In this document: positions 17,901-25,682 of the stretch, piece after piece
Layout: each line of letters starts with the position of its first letter
Numbering within the stretch: the first letter of the stretch is position 1
NCBI RefSeq assembly: GCF_901411515.1
Contig: NZ_CABDUX010000002.1
Span: 1,798,001 to 1,862,000, forward strand
Source: Raoultibacter phocaeensis
Lineage (GTDB): Bacteria; Actinomycetota; Coriobacteriia; Coriobacteriales; Eggerthellaceae
DNA: 64,000 bases
Direction of reading: 5' to 3'
Notes under the pieces: generated by a model
Seen by the model: only the letters and a program-made list of their open reading frames with translations
What the model was told of the DNA's origin: nothing
Database searches by the model: none
Program-made: the position numbers and the translations under genes

Positions 17901-18082
17901 GTTCGCCCCTTTTTATCCTTGTTTAAGTATAGTACGGTTTTGTGCGAAACGAAGCGAAACAAGGCGGATTGCCAACAATTTTCCTTACACCGTTGCGGAA
18001 GACGCGAAATCCCGTAGAGTTGCAACCGTACAGAAGCGCCGCACAACGGCGGCAGTGAAAACCCCACGAGAAGGAGCACCAT

Positions 18083-18508
18083 ATGAAGATTTCGGCACGT
18101 AACCAGCTTGCAGGCACCGTTTCCGCCGTCAAGGAGGGCGCCGTAAACGGCGTCGTCGCCATCAAGGTCGGCGAGCAAACCATCAAAAGCGACATCACCA
18201 TGGAGGCCATCAAGGATCTCGGCCTCGCCGAGGGCAAAGAAGCCGTCGCCATCATCAAAGCCTCCAACGTGCTTGTCGCCGCAGGCGGCGAACCTATCGC
18301 CACCATCTCCGCCCGCAACCAGTTCCCCGGGACCGTCATCAAAATAGAGAAGGGCGCGGTCAACGGCCACGTTGCCATCGAGATCGCCGACGGCACCACG
18401 ATAACCGCATCGATCACCAACGAAGCCATCGACGACCTCGGCCTTGCCGAAGGCTCCCCCGCCGTCGCCATCGTAAAGGCGACCGACGTGCTTGTAGCCG
18501 TCAAGTAA
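18083..18508 (+). CDS. Di-molbindin (two tandem Mop/TOBE domains)
   Basis: This 141-aa protein consists of two consecutive Mop domains of about 68 residues, each starting ISARNQ and ending in VLVA (first ARNQLAGTVSAVKEGAVNG, second ARNQFPGTVIKIEKGAVNG). The di-domain form matches ModG/Mop-type molbindins, which bind molybdate in the cytoplasm for storage or delivery. AGAAGGAG precedes the ATG. It lies opposite the HTH-PBP regulator and near two molybdenum-cofactor enzymes, which fits a molybdenum supply role. Confidence 0.93.
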   Translation: MKISARNQLAGTVSAVKEGAVNGVVAIKVGEQTIKSDITMEAIKDLGLAEGKEAVAIIKASNVLVAAGGEPIATISARNQFPGTVIKIEKGAVNGHVAIEIADGTTITASITNEAIDDLGLAEGSPAVAIVKATDVLVAVK

Positions 18509-18561
18509 GCAGCCGCATGCATTGCCGGCCGCCTTGCGGCTTAAGAAGAAACGGGCAATAG

Positions 18562-18595
18562 AAAAGGCCCTCGCCCGTTTATATGGGCGAGGGCC
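18562..18595 (-). terminator. Rho-independent terminator serving the leftward molybdoprotein operon
   Basis: GGCCCTCGCCC (18566-18576) and GGGCGAGGGCC (18585-18595) form an 11-bp stem. On the minus strand it is followed by TTTT at 18562-18565. It lies between the convergent molbindin gene and the molybdoprotein operon and may stop both. Confidence 0.7.
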
Positions 18596-18627
18596 GTAAT
18601 CGGATAATCGCGACCCTCGCCGTTCGC

Positions 18628-18738
18628 CCGCGTGCGCGCACGTGCCCTTTCGCCGTGGCTGATCGTGCTCTTTGTTCTATCCGCGTGCGCGCACGTGCCC
18701 TTTCTCCCTCGGCTCCGATTACGATCCGGAGCCGAGGG
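18628..18738. repeat. Pair of perfect 24-bp direct repeats plus a GC-rich hairpin
   Basis: Bases 18628-18651 and 18681-18704 are identical over 24 bases; each contains the self-complementary GTGCGCGCAC. The start-to-start distance is 53 bases, five helical turns. A 12-bp stem follows (18706-18717 with 18727-18738) around an 8-base loop. All lie in the 3' region between the molybdoprotein stop and the terminator. Confidence 0.75.
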
Positions 18739-18762
18739 CGTTCGACCCCGAGCTACGCCCCG

Positions 18763-19563
18763 CTATCCGGCGCTCGTGATCCCTACGTTCGGACGGTTCG
18801 CGTACTGGCCTTCGGGCGCGTCCTCGGTCCCTGGAACCGCGGGCGCCTCATCCTCGGCAGTCAGCTCAATCGAAACGATGTTGCGTGTGAAGTACTTCGC
18901 CGCCGTCGAATCGATCCAGAGCTGATTGGTGCCCCCGACCGATTCCGAGAGCCCCTCGTGGTTGATCGCGTACGACAGAATCGATGTGCGCGCCATGACG
19001 TAGTCGTAAGGCAGCGACATCGTATAGCCGTCTTCCGAGACGAGCGTAACCGTGTTCACGCCTGGCAGCGGCACGGCACGTTCGACAATCGTTGCAAGCG
19101 GCACGCCGGTAACCTCGGCGTTGATGACCGCCGCGCCTCCTGCGGTGTTCGCTGCGCACGAGCAGCCCATGAGCTTCGTCTGCTCGTCGTCGGCCGCAAG
19201 CTCTCCGAGCGTCGCCGAATAGGCATTCTCAACATCGCCCGAAACCGATACGGACCAATCGCTCGGCGCAGTTACCGTGAATTCGGTCGTCGCGTTGCAG
19301 AGCGCGTTCGTAGCCTTCTGGAACACTTCCGCGATCTTCCAGTTCGGCGTTATGATCGACTGTTGGTAAGCAAACGATCCTTCGACACCGGCAACCGATA
19401 CAAACGGCGCCTGCACGGTCGCTGAACTCTCGACGTGATTCCACGTTGCGTTGGAGTCGTCGGGCAAAACGGCATCCGCCGGTTCCGCGAACGCGACGAC
19501 GCCCGGAGCGAGCAGCGTTACGCCAGCCGCCGCGCCCACGATCTTCGTTACCGCATGTTTCAT
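18763..19563 (-). CDS. Exported sulfite-oxidase-family molybdopterin-binding protein
   Basis: The 266-aa protein has a cleavable signal peptide (hydrophobic stretch to about residue 27, ending AFAEPADA). The rest resembles the oxidoreductase molybdopterin-binding domain: a Cys-containing core GCSCAANTAGGAAV, then INAEVTGVPLATIVERA, which parallels the Mo-ligand Cys and following strand of the sulfite oxidase family. The C-terminus is acidic. It lacks heme motifs and the Ig-like dimerisation domain. GGGAGG lies just before the ATG, and the gene starts 12 bases after the cytochrome-molybdoprotein stop, so the two are probably subunits of one periplasmic enzyme. Confidence 0.82.
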   Translation of the reverse strand: MKHAVTKIVGAAAGVTLLAPGVVAFAEPADAVLPDDSNATWNHVESSATVQAPFVSVAGVEGSFAYQQSIITPNWKIAEVFQKATNALCNATTEFTVTAPSDWSVSVSGDVENAYSATLGELAADDEQTKLMGCSCAANTAGGAAVINAEVTGVPLATIVERAVPLPGVNTVTLVSEDGYTMSLPYDYVMARTSILSYAINHEGLSESVGGTNQLWIDSTAAKYFTRNIVSIELTAEDEAPAVPGTEDAPEGQYANRPNVGITSAG

Positions 19564-19575
19564 GATTCCTCCCTT

Positions 19576-21105
19576 CTACTGCACGTTGAAGAACAGCTGC
19601 GACGGATCGGTGCTCACGCTGCCATCGGCGGCCACCGCGCGCACTTTGATCAGATACGACCCCGGTTTTTCGGGCGTATAGGTAAGCTTCCAGTTCACCC
19701 AGCGCATCGTGTCGGTCTCGCCGAGATCGTAGGTTGTCCACGTCTTGCCCTTGTCAAGCGATACCTCGACGGCAGTTACTGGAACCTCATACGCATCGGC
19801 AAAGCCTTCGAACTCGATCGCTTCACCAGCCTTGAAGATCGTGCCGTTCGCATAGTTGAATATCGCCGTGTTGGGCTTGTTGAACATCTCGCCTGTCTTC
19901 GGATTCGTGAACCCCTTGAAATACTTCGGCTCGACCGGGTCGTTCGCGAAGCTCAGCTCCACGACGCGCTTCGTGTAGTGGCATCCACCGAGCGTCGGCG
20001 TCCACAACTGCACGGGATAGCCTTGCAGCATGCCGAGCTTCTCGCCGTTGATCTCGGTTACAAGCAGGATGTCGTCTTTGTACTGGTCGACGTATTCCTT
20101 TGGTAGCGGATACACATCCCAGCCGTCATCGGCAATGGAGTGTAGCGCGTTCCAGTCGGCGCCAACGCCGGCCTTTTCCATGAGCACTGATAACGGGATG
20201 CCCTTGACCTCAACGTTTGCAACATAGGCACCGCCAGGAGGATTGGTCTGGCAGTCCATCTTGTACACTCGATCGACCATCTGGTCTTCGAAATCGGTGA
20301 GCTTGAAGGTGAATTCGCTTTCCACCGTGCCGCCCACCTTGATCTCCCAGTTCTGGTACGCCTCCTCGGATGTATCGTTGTCGGGAGTAATGCCCTGATG
20401 GTTGGCGTTTTCCCAGTAGTAGAACACCTGGTCGGTCGGGGTGATGGAATCCTGCGTAAAGCTGAAGTCTCCCGCAACCTCGGGTACGGGCGTGATGCCC
20501 ATGTAGGCGGTGTCGTACTTCACGAGATCCCACATCTCATGTTCGCCTGTCGTCGGGTTGATGTAGTGGCAGGAATTGCAATCGCCCTTGAACTCGTCTG
20601 AGTCCATATGCAGTGCATGCATGCTGTCCTGCATGAACAGAGCCTTGGAATGACACATGTAGCAAAACTTGAGCGAAGCATCCACGTTGTATGGATTCCA
20701 CAGTTTCGGATGCGTCATCGGCAGAAGTTGCGGTGCGTCGATCAGCGAAGAGTGGCAGCCTTCGGCCACACATCCGCGGTTCTCGCCCTTAAGGATCGCC
20801 GTGTTCCACATGTACGGATCGTTCGGAACGAGCTGGATCTGCGTGCCGTCGTCTTCCGTAGTGACTTTCGGCGCGTAGAACTCCTGAGCCGCCGCCACCT
20901 TCTCCTCCCCTTGGAGCATCTTGATGCGATCCGCCTCAGCGTCGACGCCATCTGCCTGCTCGGGCGAATCGCCTGCTGGTTCGCTCGCGGTAGCCGACTC
21001 CTTCGGTGCGCTCTGCTGCGGTTGGCCCGAGCACGCCCACAAACAGCACGCAAGCGCACAGGCCGAAAGCGCGATCAGCAGAATCGTTGTCAGCCGCTTT
21101 CCCAT
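19576..21105 (-). CDS. Multiheme cytochrome c / sulfite-oxidase-family molybdoprotein fusion (lipoprotein)
   Basis: This 509-aa protein starts with a lipoprotein signal (lipobox LWAC). The N-terminal part has heme-binding motifs CYMCH and CNSCH plus an atypical CVAEGCH (CX4CH). From about residue 230 a molybdopterin domain follows, with KMDCQTNPPGG providing the candidate Mo-ligand Cys and NVEVKGIPL after it. From about residue 415 comes an Ig-like Mo-cofactor dimerisation domain (AVEVSLDKGKTW, YLIKVRAVA). Heme and Mo domains on one chain imply periplasmic electron transfer between the Mo site and cytochromes. It is the first gene of a two-gene operon divergent from the LuxR-type regulator. 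Its substrate cannot be told. Confidence 0.88.
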   Translation of the reverse strand: MGKRLTTILLIALSACALACCLWACSGQPQQSAPKESATASEPAGDSPEQADGVDAEADRIKMLQGEEKVAAAQEFYAPKVTTEDDGTQIQLVPNDPYMWNTAILKGENRGCVAEGCHSSLIDAPQLLPMTHPKLWNPYNVDASLKFCYMCHSKALFMQDSMHALHMDSDEFKGDCNSCHYINPTTGEHEMWDLVKYDTAYMGITPVPEVAGDFSFTQDSITPTDQVFYYWENANHQGITPDNDTSEEAYQNWEIKVGGTVESEFTFKLTDFEDQMVDRVYKMDCQTNPPGGAYVANVEVKGIPLSVLMEKAGVGADWNALHSIADDGWDVYPLPKEYVDQYKDDILLVTEINGEKLGMLQGYPVQLWTPTLGGCHYTKRVVELSFANDPVEPKYFKGFTNPKTGEMFNKPNTAIFNYANGTIFKAGEAIEFEGFADAYEVPVTAVEVSLDKGKTWTTYDLGETDTMRWVNWKLTYTPEKPGSYLIKVRAVAADGSVSTDPSQLFFNVQ

Positions 21106-21283
21106 TGAAACCCTCCTTTCGTTTCTGGCTTCCGATGCTTCACGTTGCCGGAAGCCCCCTTTTTCAAAGGATATGAATTTGCATCGGTCGCGTCATCCAG
21201 AGAAACTCATGAAAGGCAAACGTGCTACAGTATAAGCAGATGGATGACTGGTTCGATGAGGGTTTGAGCGGGACGGAAACCAC

Positions 21284-21304
21284 GATCAACAGTTTCTGTT
21301 GATC
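21284..21304. promoter_or_regulatory. Perfect palindrome, probable operator between cytochrome operon and LuxR-type gene
   Basis: The core ATCAACAGTTTCTGTTGAT (21285-21303), extended by G and C at the ends, is a perfect inverted repeat. It lies 17 bases before the regulator's start codon and roughly 70 bases upstream of a minus-strand TATACT (21229-21234) that could serve the cytochrome operon. A near-identical palindrome occurs at 23293-23311. Size and symmetry suit a LuxR-type dimer. Confidence 0.65.
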
Positions 21305-21320
21305 GCATATGGGGAGAAGC

Positions 21321-22802
21321 ATGCAGAAGAAGACCACCGAATCGCACGACGGCTTGCTTGCGCAGCTCGTGCATTTACCGAACGAAAAAGGCGCTGCGCG
21401 CATACTCGCTTCGATCAACTGGCCGTTCGCCGTCGGGTTCGCCCTTTGTCAGACATGGAACGTCTTGTGCGTATCCCTTCCCGACCCTATTACGTACACG
21501 TCGCCCTTTCTCGACCTTCGTTGGGTGTCGCTTTCGACAGCACTTGCCCTCTCGGTGGCGGCGGCCGTTTGTCCGAAGCGCGCACGCAAAGCGCTCCGCA
21601 ACCGGCGCTTTAATCTGGGGATCGGTATCGTCGCCGCCCTCGGTAGCATGCTCGGCCCCTTATCGGCGCTCGTTCCCGAGCTTTCGGTTCAACTCATCTA
21701 CCTCGCCGCCATTGCTGTGGGCGTCGGGTTTGCAGGCTTGTTCCTCGCATGGTTCGACGCGTTCGTCGGCACACGCGATATGATGGGACTCGCAATCAGC
21801 GTCGTCGTCGCCACAACCCTTACCTACCCGCTTGCCAACATGCTCGCTTCCGATCAGATGAGCCCTTGGGTTTCCGCCGCGATCGCCTCGATTCTGCCCC
21901 TCGCATCGATCGCTTTATTGTGGAGAAATCCGAAAAGCGCGACGCTCATTTTCGAACGGGATCCCGCTAAACCCGACGCGCGCAGAAAGCGGCTGCTTCT
22001 GAGATTCTGCTTGTGCCTCTTTCTGGTGATCGCCATCATCGAAGCGGTCCGGAACCTCTTGCTCAACGGAACTGCCATCACGTTTTACGCCGGCGTAATC
22101 AACCTCGGTGCGCTTGCCCTGAAACTCGCCTGCTCAGTGTGGCTGCTCGCTATATTCGACGCGCGCAGCGCCGATGGCGTGTCCGCTTTGTACCGTACGG
22201 CTTTCGTGCTCTTACTCGGCGTCGTGCTCTGCATTCCTTATCTGCTCGAAGGCAACTGGATCGCGCATACCCTGCTCGATCTGAGCTCGTTTTTCTTCCA
22301 GCTCACAATGATCATGGTCGCATTCGAAATCAGCATCGGGTTCTCGCTGTGCCCCGTACTCGTGTTCGGTTACGCGCGCACCGCATGGGCGGCGGGCGCT
22401 TTAGCGGGAATCGGACTCGAACAGCTCTGCCGCACGGTCGGCGTAGAGGCAGTCCAGGCGCTTGCCGTAGTACTCGGGCTCGCCGCCGCCGTTGCGTTCG
22501 TTTTCGTGTTTACCGAACGAGACTGCGTTGAGATCCTCTCAAGCTTGCCTTTGCCTGTCCACACGCCCCGCTTCAAGCGACAATGCGACCATCTTGCAAA
22601 ACGCTCGGGCATTTCCGACCGCGAATCGGAAGTGCTCACGCTGGTGGCGAAGGGCAGATCGGCGAGCCGTATCGCCGAAGACCTCAGCGTTTCGCTCGCC
22701 ACCGTGAACTCGCATGTCCATCACATTTACCAGAAACTGGGAATCCACTCGCGCCAAGAGCTCATCGACCTGATCGAGAACGAGCGTGTTTTAGATGAAT
22801 GA
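21321..22802 (+). CDS. LuxR-family regulator with polytopic membrane N-terminal half
   Basis: The 493-aa protein has about twelve hydrophobic helices over residues 30-410 and then a soluble LuxR-type DNA-binding domain: ISDRESEVLTLVAKGRSA, IAEDLSVSLATVNSHVHHIY, KLGIHSRQELI. This membrane-plus-HTH form is common in Eggerthellaceae beside respiratory reductase genes, where it is thought to sense the substrate or the membrane state. ATG 21321 has GGGGAG 5 bases upstream; the ATG at 21309 has no ribosome site. The gene is divergent from the cytochrome-molybdoprotein operon and is preceded by a palindromic operator candidate. Confidence 0.92.
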   Translation: MQKKTTESHDGLLAQLVHLPNEKGAARILASINWPFAVGFALCQTWNVLCVSLPDPITYTSPFLDLRWVSLSTALALSVAAAVCPKRARKALRNRRFNLGIGIVAALGSMLGPLSALVPELSVQLIYLAAIAVGVGFAGLFLAWFDAFVGTRDMMGLAISVVVATTLTYPLANMLASDQMSPWVSAAIASILPLASIALLWRNPKSATLIFERDPAKPDARRKRLLLRFCLCLFLVIAIIEAVRNLLLNGTAITFYAGVINLGALALKLACSVWLLAIFDARSADGVSALYRTAFVLLLGVVLCIPYLLEGNWIAHTLLDLSSFFFQLTMIMVAFEISIGFSLCPVLVFGYARTAWAAGALAGIGLEQLCRTVGVEAVQALAVVLGLAAAVAFVFVFTERDCVEILSSLPLPVHTPRFKRQCDHLAKRSGISDRESEVLTLVAKGRSASRIAEDLSVSLATVNSHVHHIYQKLGIHSRQELIDLIENERVLDE

Positions 22803-22958
22803 GAACATGTATGCTTGACGCTGAATCGGCACCGCACGCACTCGCGATGCACCTGCGCTCTCTGCTGCATTCGGGGCGGATCGGTGCCGCGCGCTCGCGA
22901 TGCCATCTCGTTCTCCGCCGTATACGGGGCGCGCCTTCGTCCTTTTGCCGCGGAAGCG

Positions 22959-23237
22959 TCAATCGACCTCGAACTCGACGACATCGGCCAACGGGCTGCG
23001 CGTGCCGTCTTCGTTTACCGCCCGAACCCGCAACCGGTACAGGCCGGGTTGCGTCGGCGTGTAGACGAAACTCCACGTGAGCAGCTTGTCACTCGTCGCG
23101 TCAGGTGTATCATGCCGCGTCCACGTAGCCCCCTCGTCAAGCGAGAACTCGATGGCCGCGATGGCCTTGTCGAAATCGTCCGCATACCCCGAAAACGTCA
23201 GCGGTTCGCCGACCGTGCCCGTAACCCTTCCCAGCAT
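22959..23237 (-). CDS. Stand-alone Mo-cofactor oxidoreductase dimerisation (Ig-like) domain protein
   Basis: The 92-aa product is a single Ig-like domain: GEPLTFSGYADDF, AIEFSLDEGATWTRHD, WSFVYTPTQPGLYRLRVRAV. It aligns along its whole length with the C-terminal domain of the cytochrome-molybdoprotein at 19576-21105 (GEAIEFEGFADAY, TAVEVSLDKGKTW, YTPEKPGSYLIKVRAV). It has no signal peptide, heme motif or Mo domain. GAGGAGG lies 8 bases before ATG 23237, which sets the start. It could be a remnant of a second enzyme or a true small partner. A palindrome nearly identical to the one before the LuxR-type gene lies upstream. Confidence 0.75.
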   Translation of the reverse strand: MLGRVTGTVGEPLTFSGYADDFDKAIAAIEFSLDEGATWTRHDTPDATSDKLLTWSFVYTPTQPGLYRLRVRAVNEDGTRSPLADVVEFEVD

Positions 23238-23292
23238 ATCGTTCGCCTCCTCGGATCGCATTGCCATTGTCAACCATGGCGCGCGGACGCGC

Positions 23293-23311
23293 ATCAACAG
23301 TTCATGTTGAT
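23293..23311. promoter_or_regulatory. Second copy of the ATCAACAG palindromic operator
   Basis: ATCAACAGTTCATGTTGAT differs from the copy at 21285-21303 only in two central bases. It lies 56 bases upstream of the start of the single-domain gene at 22959-23237. Confidence 0.62.
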
Positions 23312-23447
23312 TTCGCCTCGAAAGGCATCTTGCGACGCACGGGCGCACGTTGCACCGTCTGCTTCTGCCTCGCGCCTGACATAACCCCTTGCAAGACAAC
23401 GCGCGCCGTACGTACCGTCCCGCTTCGCTTCGCGCTTGGGATGCGCC

Positions 23448-23966
23448 TCATCCGGCAACGTGCGTACGCGCATACTCCATCGCGTCGTCGACGTACACCT
23501 GGGCGTTTGTTCGATTATGCTCGACCGCCGCATCGTCAAGCGTGCGGACGACCGTTCCCGGAACCCCCACCACAAGCGCGCGTTCGGGCACGATTTCCCC
23601 TTCTTTCACAAGCGCCCCAGCTGCGATGAGCGCGCCCTTACCGATACGGGCTCCGTTCAGCACCGTTGCGTGCATGCCGATGAGCGCCCCGTCCTCCACC
23701 ACAGCACCGTGAACGATAGCGTTGTGCCCCACCGACACGTCGTCGCCGATGATGACGGGGCTTTCGTGATCGGAGTGCAGCGTAGCGTTGTCCTGCACGT
23801 TGCTCCTCTTCCCGATACGGATGGGGGCCAATTCCGCCCTGATAGCAGCGCCGAACCAGATCGAACTTCCCTCTTCTGCAACCACATCGCCGCACACGGC
23901 GGCGCTGTCGGCTACGAATACCGCCGCACCTACGTCGGGCACCGCTCCCTTGTATCCGATGATCAT
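23448..23966 (-). CDS. Gamma-type carbonic anhydrase family hexapeptide-repeat protein
   Basis: The 172-aa protein is a left-handed beta helix. The three zinc histidines of gamma carbonic anhydrases are present: QDNATLHSD, then GHNAIVHG supplying two. Length and the VGVPGTVVR end match the YrdA/CaiE/PaaY group. It may hydrate CO2 or have an uncharacterised related activity in the cytoplasm. GGGAGG lies 6 bases before the ATG; the frame extending upstream is Arg-rich non-coding sequence. Confidence 0.92.
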   Translation of the reverse strand: MIIGYKGAVPDVGAAVFVADSAAVCGDVVAEEGSSIWFGAAIRAELAPIRIGKRSNVQDNATLHSDHESPVIIGDDVSVGHNAIVHGAVVEDGALIGMHATVLNGARIGKGALIAAGALVKEGEIVPERALVVGVPGTVVRTLDDAAVEHNRTNAQVYVDDAMEYARTHVAG

Positions 23967-24248
23967 ACGGTCCTCCCGCTCGCTTTTTCCTGTCGAGTAT
24001 AGAGCATCGACTGCGCGAAGGTTGCGCGCACAGCGGCTTTCCACAGGATGAATCCCCCAGGTGCGTAGGCGCGTAGGGCTATGCCCGCGAGCAGGCGATT
24101 CCGTAGACGGTCGCAAGCGAGCCGCCTTCGGAGCCGGTTGCGGGCGAGCCTCGGGGAACCTATCGCGGGCGAGCAGCCACTTCCGAGTCCGCCGTTCTCA
24201 TCCTGCGCCAGAAGCGCTTGAGGCATGGAGTCTCGCTCGAACATCTAT

Positions 24249-24396
24249 CGTGCCATATGGCACGGTCCGCGTTGAAGAACAATATTCGCAGAGAAGGTAT
24301 ATACCGATTTGATCAGGTATAATGCAAAAAGCTTGCGGTGGGCCGAAAATGCAGAGAAGAAATCAGGACAGAAATCATGCCATATGGCACGATTTC
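24249..24396. repeat. Pair of NdeI-centred palindromes, locus A
   Basis: CGTGCCATATGGCACG at 24249-24264 is perfect. A second, larger copy at 24371-24396 reads GAAATC-A-TGCCATATGGCA-C-GATTTC, symmetrical except for one pair. The centres are 127 bases apart. The same motif and almost the same spacing occur at 56038-56194. Confidence 0.75.
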
Positions 24397-24564
24397 CGTA
24401 CGGAAACCGCCCCGCGGAAGTCTGTTCGGTAAAAACGGACTGGAACCCGGCCGATCGGATCTTATCGGATGACCCAGGGCCCGCGCCTTGCCGAAACCCC
24501 GGCGCGACCCAGAGCAGTTTCCCGCCGCACGGGCGGTTGCGGGGAAAAACCGTGGCAACGCTCT

Positions 24565-24716
24565 CGAGTTGGCTGAGATTTGCGATCGTGAACTCACATA
24601 GGGAAGAAGATAACTTTTCGATCAGGACCTCTCGTGCGAACGCACAAAAGTATCACTCTAACATATGCCGTAAACACCGCTTTTCGAGTTCACGATCGTA
24701 AATCTCTGCCAACTCG
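24565..24716. repeat. 152-bp element with 31-bp near-perfect inverted repeats
   Basis: Bases 24565-24595 and 24686-24716 are reverse complements with 29 of 31 matches. The left arm begins CGAGTTGGCTGAG and ends CGATCGTGAACTC. The 90-bp interior is AT-richer than nearby genes. Arm length, interior length and divergent intergenic position copy the element at 1987-2141. The arms also share a loose pattern, TGGC....ATTTG......TGA. Confidence 0.75.
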
Positions 24717-24898
24717 AAGCGGTTTTTGTAGATTCCTTCCGCATGTCGAGCCCCTTTCATTCGCCCACACCCGCACCCGCCACCGATACCGAAAAGAAAC
24801 CATGCACCGTACCCGTTTGCGCCGCTTTTGTCGGCATGCGACAATGGGTCGACTACCCACGTCCGCGCAGACAAGAACAGCAAGGAGCGCCGAACGTC

Positions 24899-25597
24899 AT
24901 GTCCATCGAACTGACCGACGAATTTATCGCATCGAACATCATGGGACCCAACACCGCCCTGCTCGCCGAAGAGCTCGTCCAAGACCTCGAGCTTCCAAGG
25001 GGCTCGCGCATACTCGATCTCGGCTGCGGCAAGGGGGTTTCTTCGCTCGTCCTGTACAACCGCACGCCATCGACTATCTTCGCCGCCGATCTGTGGATCA
25101 CCGCAACAGAAAACTTCGAGCGGTTCCGCAAACAGGGTGCCGACGATCGGATCGTGCCTGTTCACGCCGATGCACTCGATATGCCGTTCGCCCATGGCTA
25201 CTTCGACGCGCTCGTGAGCATCGATTCCTACCACTATTTCGGATGCGAGGAAGGCGTGATCGACGCCGTTTCGGCCTACGTGAAACCAGGGGGAGAAATC
25301 CGACTTGCCGTACCTGGCATGGTGCGGGACTTCGGCGACGATGTGCCGCCCGAACTGCTTTTGTCGTGGACGCCCGAGGACCTGGAATCGATACGCTCGA
25401 TTGCGTGGTGGAGCGACCTGCTCGGCCGCTCGGAATCGATCGACATCGTATCGATCACCGAGATGGCGTGCTTCGAGCGAGCATGGGACGACTGGCTCGC
25501 ATCCGGAAACGAGTACGCACAGCACGACCGCGCCGCCATGGAAGCGGGAGCGAAAAAGCACATGAACCTCATCGCCATTCGTGCGATCAAGCGCTGA
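24899..25597 (+). CDS. SAM-dependent class I methyltransferase
   Basis: The 232-aa protein has a Rossmann methyltransferase fold: motif I ILDLGCGKG at about residue 38, FAADLW for the acidic end of strand 2, HADALDMPF for motif II and a post-III YVKPGGEIRLAVPG. The C-terminal third with several Trp and acidic residues probably shapes the substrate pocket. AAGGAG lies 11 bases before ATG 24899; a frame from 24743 would cross the right end of the gene-free region and has no ribosome site. The substrate is not known. It converges with the small gene at 25683-25982 through a shared terminator. Confidence 0.88.
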   Translation: MSIELTDEFIASNIMGPNTALLAEELVQDLELPRGSRILDLGCGKGVSSLVLYNRTPSTIFAADLWITATENFERFRKQGADDRIVPVHADALDMPFAHGYFDALVSIDSYHYFGCEEGVIDAVSAYVKPGGEIRLAVPGMVRDFGDDVPPELLLSWTPEDLESIRSIAWWSDLLGRSESIDIVSITEMACFERAWDDWLASGNEYAQHDRAAMEAGAKKHMNLIAIRAIKR

Positions 25598-25649
25598 GCA
25601 AGTAAGCCTTAGGCTCTGGGTACAAGCGAGCAACGCGGGAAATCAAACG

Positions 25650-25676
25650 AAAGGCGGCTGATCGTCAGCCGCCTTT
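25650..25676. terminator. Bidirectional terminator
   Basis: AAAGGCGGCTGA and TCAGCCGCCTTTT form a 12-bp stem around TCG, with A and T runs on either side. It separates convergent genes and can serve both. Confidence 0.88.
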
Positions 25677-25682
25677 TCAGAT

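Larger units (their letters stand above)
23967..24898. other. Gene-free divergent region with two kinds of palindromic element
   Basis: No credible gene is seen in these 930 bases between the leftward carbonic anhydrase and the rightward methyltransferase. They contain a pair of GTGCCATATGGCAC-type palindromes (24249-24396) and the inverted-repeat element at 24565-24716. Parts are clearly more AT-rich than the neighbouring genes. Confidence 0.7.
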
